From Mycobacterium sp. 1465703.0 (GTDB taxonomy: Bacteria > Actinomycetota > Actinomycetes > Mycobacteriales > Mycobacteriaceae), in assembly GCF_001672975.1 (NCBI RefSeq), contig NZ_LZKU01000190.1:1-35943 (forward strand): a stretch of 35,943 nucleotides of DNA. The letters run 5' to 3'. The notes below the pieces were generated by a model. That model ran no database searches. It worked only from the letters and a program-made list of their open reading frames with translations, and had not been told where the DNA came from. Both the position numbers and the translations under genes were made by a program. Below are positions 33,518 through 35,943 of the stretch, one piece after another; position 1 is the stretch's first letter, and each line of letters starts with the position of its first letter.

Positions 33518-33558
33518 AAGTTAGCTTATGCAATGCTAACTTCAGCGGGTTAAGTTAG
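33518..33558. promoter_or_regulatory. IdeR-like half-sites upstream of eccA3
   Basis: AAGTTAGC (33518-33525) and GCTAACTT (33535-33542) form perfect 8-bp inverted arms with a 9-base spacer, and a further AAGTTAG lies at 33552-33558. They resemble the half-site of the IdeR consensus TTAGGTTAGGCTAACCTAA. IdeR control of ESX-3 is known in M. tuberculosis. The spacing is not the classic 19-bp box, so this is tentative. Confidence 0.5.
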
Positions 33559-33588
33559 GGGAGACTACATACATGGGAACACGCGGCC

Positions 33589-35442
33589 GTGGAACTCGGT
33601 GACACCGGCATGCTCACAGCTCAGCCCATCAATTCACGGGCTGACGCTCGGGTTGACGAAGACGTGGTCAGCCGGTTCGCCACCTGCTGCCGCGCGCTCG
33701 GCATAGTTGTCTACCAGCGTCAGCGCCCAGCCGATCTGACCGCAGCCCGTTCCGGCTTCACCGCGCTCACCCGTATCGCCCACGACCAGTGCGACGCGTG
33801 GACGGGTCTGGCGGCCGCCGGCGATGTGTCGCTCCGGGTGCTCGAGGCGGTCGCGCGCACGGTGGCGACCGCCGGCACGCTGCAGCGCCAGGTCGACCTG
33901 GCGCCCGGCTCGCTGGCCTTCCGCTACGACAGCGGACTGTATTTGCAGTTTCGCGCGGCGACTCCCGACGACTTCCAGCTCGCCTACGCGGCGTCGCTGG
34001 CAACGGCCGGGCGATTTGCTGAGGCCGACCACATCGTCTCCGGCCTGACGGCGGGCCGCCCGAACTGGCGCGAGGCCCGCTGGGTCTCGGTCGTCATCAA
34101 CTACCGCGCCGAGCGCTGGTCGGACGTCGTCAAGCTGCTGACTCCGATCGTCAACGACGCAGACCTCGACGAGGCGTTTTCGCACGCCGCCAAAATCGCC
34201 CTGGGCACCGCGCTGGCCAGGCTGGGCATGTTCGCCCCGTCGCTGTCGTATCTGGAAGAGCCCGAGGGTCCCGTCGCAGTGGCCGCCGTGGACGGCGCGC
34301 TGGCCAAGGCGCTGGTGCTGCGCGCGCACGTGGACGAGGACGCGGCAAGTGAAGTGCTACAGGATCTCTATGCCGCTCATCCCGAGAACGAACAAGTCGA
34401 ACAGGCCCTGACCGACACAACTTTCGGCATCGTGACCACCACGGCGGCCCGCATCGAAGCCCGCACCGATCCCTGGGACCCCGAAACCGAGCCCAGCGCC
34501 GAAGATTTCGTCGATCCGGCCGCACACGAACGCAAGGCCGTGCTGCTGCACGAGGCCGAACGTCAACTCGCCGAATTCATCGGACTCGATGAGGTCAAGA
34601 ACCAGGTGTCTCGGCTGAAGAGTTCGGTTGCCATGGAACTGGTCCGCAAGCAGCGCGGCCTCGCGGTCGCGCAGCGCGCCCACCACCTGGTCTTCGCCGG
34701 CCCGCCCGGAACCGGTAAGACCACCATCGCCCGTGTGGTGGCCAAAATCTATTGCGGCCTAGGGCTTTTGAAGCGGGAAAACATTCGCGAGGTGCACCGC
34801 GCCGACCTGATCGGTCAGCACATCGGCGAGACCGAAGCCAAGACCAACGCGATCATCGACAGCGCTCTCGACGGGGTGCTGTTCCTCGACGAGGCCTACG
34901 CGCTGGTGGCCACGGGGGCCAAGAACGACTTCGGACTGGTGGCCATCGATACCCTGCTGGCGCGGATGGAGAACGACCGCGACCGCCTGGTGGTCATCAT
35001 CGCCGGGTACCGGGCCGACCTGGACAAGTTCCTGGACACCAACGAGGGCTTGCGTTCCCGGTTCACCCGCAACATCGACTTCCCTTCCTACGCTCCATCG
35101 GAACTGGTCGAGATCGCGAACACGATGGCCGAGCAGCGCGACAGCATCTTCGAACCGGCCGCGCTGCAACACATGGAGGCGTTGTTCACCAAGCTGGCAA
35201 CCGAGTCGACACCCGATGCCAACGGAATCTCGCGACGCAACTTGGACATCGCCGGTAACGGTCGATTCGTCCGGAACATCGTCGAACGCTCCGAAGAAGA
35301 ACGAGAGTTCCGGCTCGACCATTCCGAACACGCCGGAACCGGCGAATTCAGTGACGAGGAGCTCATGACGATCACCGACGACGACGTCGAAAGGTCGGTA
35401 GAGCCGCTGCTGCGTGGGCTTGGGCTGTCGGTGCCGGCATGA
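33589..35442 (+). CDS. eccA3: ESX-3 AAA+ ATPase EccA3
   Basis: A 617-aa cytoplasmic CbbX-type AAA+ ATPase of type VII secretion. The N-terminal half (about 1-290) is a TPR-like helical domain; the C-terminal AAA+ module has Walker A GPPGTGKT at about 371-378 (K377), Walker B VLFLDEA near 430-437, and sensor/arginine-finger segments IAGYRAD and GLRSRFTRNIDFPSY. Extensive identity to M. tuberculosis EccA3 (Rv0282) identifies the ESX-3 version, for example ISRRNLDIAGNGRFVRNIVE. GTG 33589 is used; ATG 33610 is an alternative. It overlaps eccB3 by ATGA. ESX-3 exports EsxG/EsxH and is needed for iron and zinc homeostasis. Confidence 0.95.
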   Translation: MELGDTGMLTAQPINSRADARVDEDVVSRFATCCRALGIVVYQRQRPADLTAARSGFTALTRIAHDQCDAWTGLAAAGDVSLRVLEAVARTVATAGTLQRQVDLAPGSLAFRYDSGLYLQFRAATPDDFQLAYAASLATAGRFAEADHIVSGLTAGRPNWREARWVSVVINYRAERWSDVVKLLTPIVNDADLDEAFSHAAKIALGTALARLGMFAPSLSYLEEPEGPVAVAAVDGALAKALVLRAHVDEDAASEVLQDLYAAHPENEQVEQALTDTTFGIVTTTAARIEARTDPWDPETEPSAEDFVDPAAHERKAVLLHEAERQLAEFIGLDEVKNQVSRLKSSVAMELVRKQRGLAVAQRAHHLVFAGPPGTGKTTIARVVAKIYCGLGLLKRENIREVHRADLIGQHIGETEAKTNAIIDSALDGVLFLDEAYALVATGAKNDFGLVAIDTLLARMENDRDRLVVIIAGYRADLDKFLDTNEGLRSRFTRNIDFPSYAPSELVEIANTMAEQRDSIFEPAALQHMEALFTKLATESTPDANGISRRNLDIAGNGRFVRNIVERSEEEREFRLDHSEHAGTGEFSDEELMTITDDDVERSVEPLLRGLGLSVPA

Positions 35443-35943
35443 CCTCCAACAACGAGTCCGACGAACGCCGTTCGTTCTCCTCGCGCACCCCGGTCAACGA
35501 CAATCCCGACCAGGTCGAGTACCGCCGCGGTTTCGTCACCCGTCATCAGGTCACTGGCTGGCGGTTCGTGATGCGCCGGATCGCCTCCGGTATCGCCTTG
35601 CACGACACCAGAATGCTGGTCGACCCGCTGCGCACCCAGTCGCGCGCGGTGGCCATGGGCGTCGTCCTTTTGGTCACCGGCCTGGCGGGTTGCTTTGTTT
35701 TCTCCCTGATTCGGCCCAACGGGACGGTGGGTACCAACGCCGTACTCGCCGACCGATCCACCGCCGCGCTGTATGTCCGGGTCGGGGACGACCTGCACCC
35801 GGTGCTCAACTTGACCTCCGCCCGGCTGATCACCGGCCACGCGGTCGACCCGACCATGGTGAAAAGCAGTGAGCTGGACCGGTTTCCGCGCGGCAACCTG
35901 ATCGGCATTCCGGGTGCGCCGGAGCGCATGGTGCAAAATCCCT
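35439..35943 (+). CDS. eccB3: ESX-3 membrane component EccB3 (5' part)
   Basis: The first 168 residues of EccB3, cut by the window end. The cytoplasmic N-terminus (NPDQVEYRRGFVTRHQVTGW, then FVMRRIASGIALHDTRMLVDP) precedes one transmembrane helix at about 73-92 (VAMGVVLLVTGLAGCFVFSL), and the periplasmic repeat domain begins with STAALYVRVGDDLHPVLNL. EccB is part of the EccBCDE inner-membrane channel. The ATG overlaps the eccA3 stop codon, so the two are coupled. Confidence 0.95.
   Translation, partial: MTSNNESDERRSFSSRTPVNDNPDQVEYRRGFVTRHQVTGWRFVMRRIASGIALHDTRMLVDPLRTQSRAVAMGVVLLVTGLAGCFVFSLIRPNGTVGTNAVLADRSTAALYVRVGDDLHPVLNLTSARLITGHAVDPTMVKSSELDRFPRGNLIGIPGAPERMVQNP

Larger units (their letters stand above)
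33280..33588. promoter_or_regulatory. ESX-3 control region
   Basis: A 309-bp region without genes. It begins with a weak hairpin (CAGCC 33302-33306 with GGCTG 33314-33318), then a perfect Zur box (33358-33378) and a cluster of three IdeR-like half-sites (33518-33558) before eccA3. The two metal signals are about 150 bp apart, which suggests two promoters. Confidence 0.7.

Noticed and set aside
1..35943. CRISPR array, tRNA/rRNA genes, insertion sequences, integrase or phage genes
   Set aside because: None seen: no regularly spaced repeats, no transposase or integrase motifs, and no tRNA-like cloverleaf was recognised on reading. A tRNAscan or ISfinder run would be decisive.

Overview
The window is a high-GC actinobacterial chromosome segment that fits a slow-growing Mycobacterium outside the M. 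tuberculosis complex. Evidence: FadD/FadE lipid genes, a PapA-type acyltransferase, five WxG-type secretion or PPE genes (including two PPE-SVP proteins, a slow-grower subfamily), DUF732, GTG/TTG and leaderless starts, and the beginning of an ESX-3 locus. Gene order on both sides follows M. tuberculosis H37Rv from Rv0267 to Rv0283 (compared from memory).

Layout. 239-10854 is the conserved backbone: NarU-type porter, LigD-like primase-polymerase (-), fadD2, then fadE6, an alpha/beta hydrolase and a TetR regulator (all -) divergent from a VOC-fold protein. Inside it sit a small RHH-like gene next to a repeat-rich intergenic stretch (4667-5591) and a small secreted W/H/G-rich protein. 10878-14707 holds a membrane protein and a pair of HxxxDG acyltransferases (one PapA1/2/3-like) inserted between the Rv0274 and Rv0275c equivalents and flanked by a 19-bp direct repeat. 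14682-16336 returns to the backbone (TetR, MpaB/DUF2236).

16340-30370 is a large zinc-starvation island where H37Rv has only a toxin-antitoxin and PE_PGRS genes. It contains a PPE2-type gene; a permease with a His-rich TIGR03943 partner; an operon of zinc-free (C-) ribosomal proteins L28, L33, S14 and S18 ending in a Cys-rich protein; a divergent CobW-like gene with C- L31; two PPE-SVP genes with a DUF732 secreted protein; and a ZnuA-ZnuC-ZnuB-ZnuB importer whose operon ends in a Fur/Zur-family repressor. Six Zur-like palindromes (core TGAAAATnATTTTCA) lie before these units, and a seventh, perfect one precedes ESX-3. At two promoters the palindromes come as pairs exactly 55 bp apart around the same -35/-10 pair.

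30694-35943 is the ESX-3 entrance: SAM methyltransferase (Rv0281-like), PPE3-type gene, a control region with the perfect Zur box plus IdeR-like half-sites, eccA3 and the 5' part of eccB3.

Reading of the whole: under zinc starvation a Zur-type repressor would release (i) ribosome remodelling that frees zinc from CxxC ribosomal proteins, (ii) ESX-3 with PPE proteins that may act at the mycomembrane, (iii) a ZnuABC importer in the inner membrane, and (iv) a COG0523 protein and an accessory permease. The co-location of all these with ESX-3 and a local repressor is the main point of interest.
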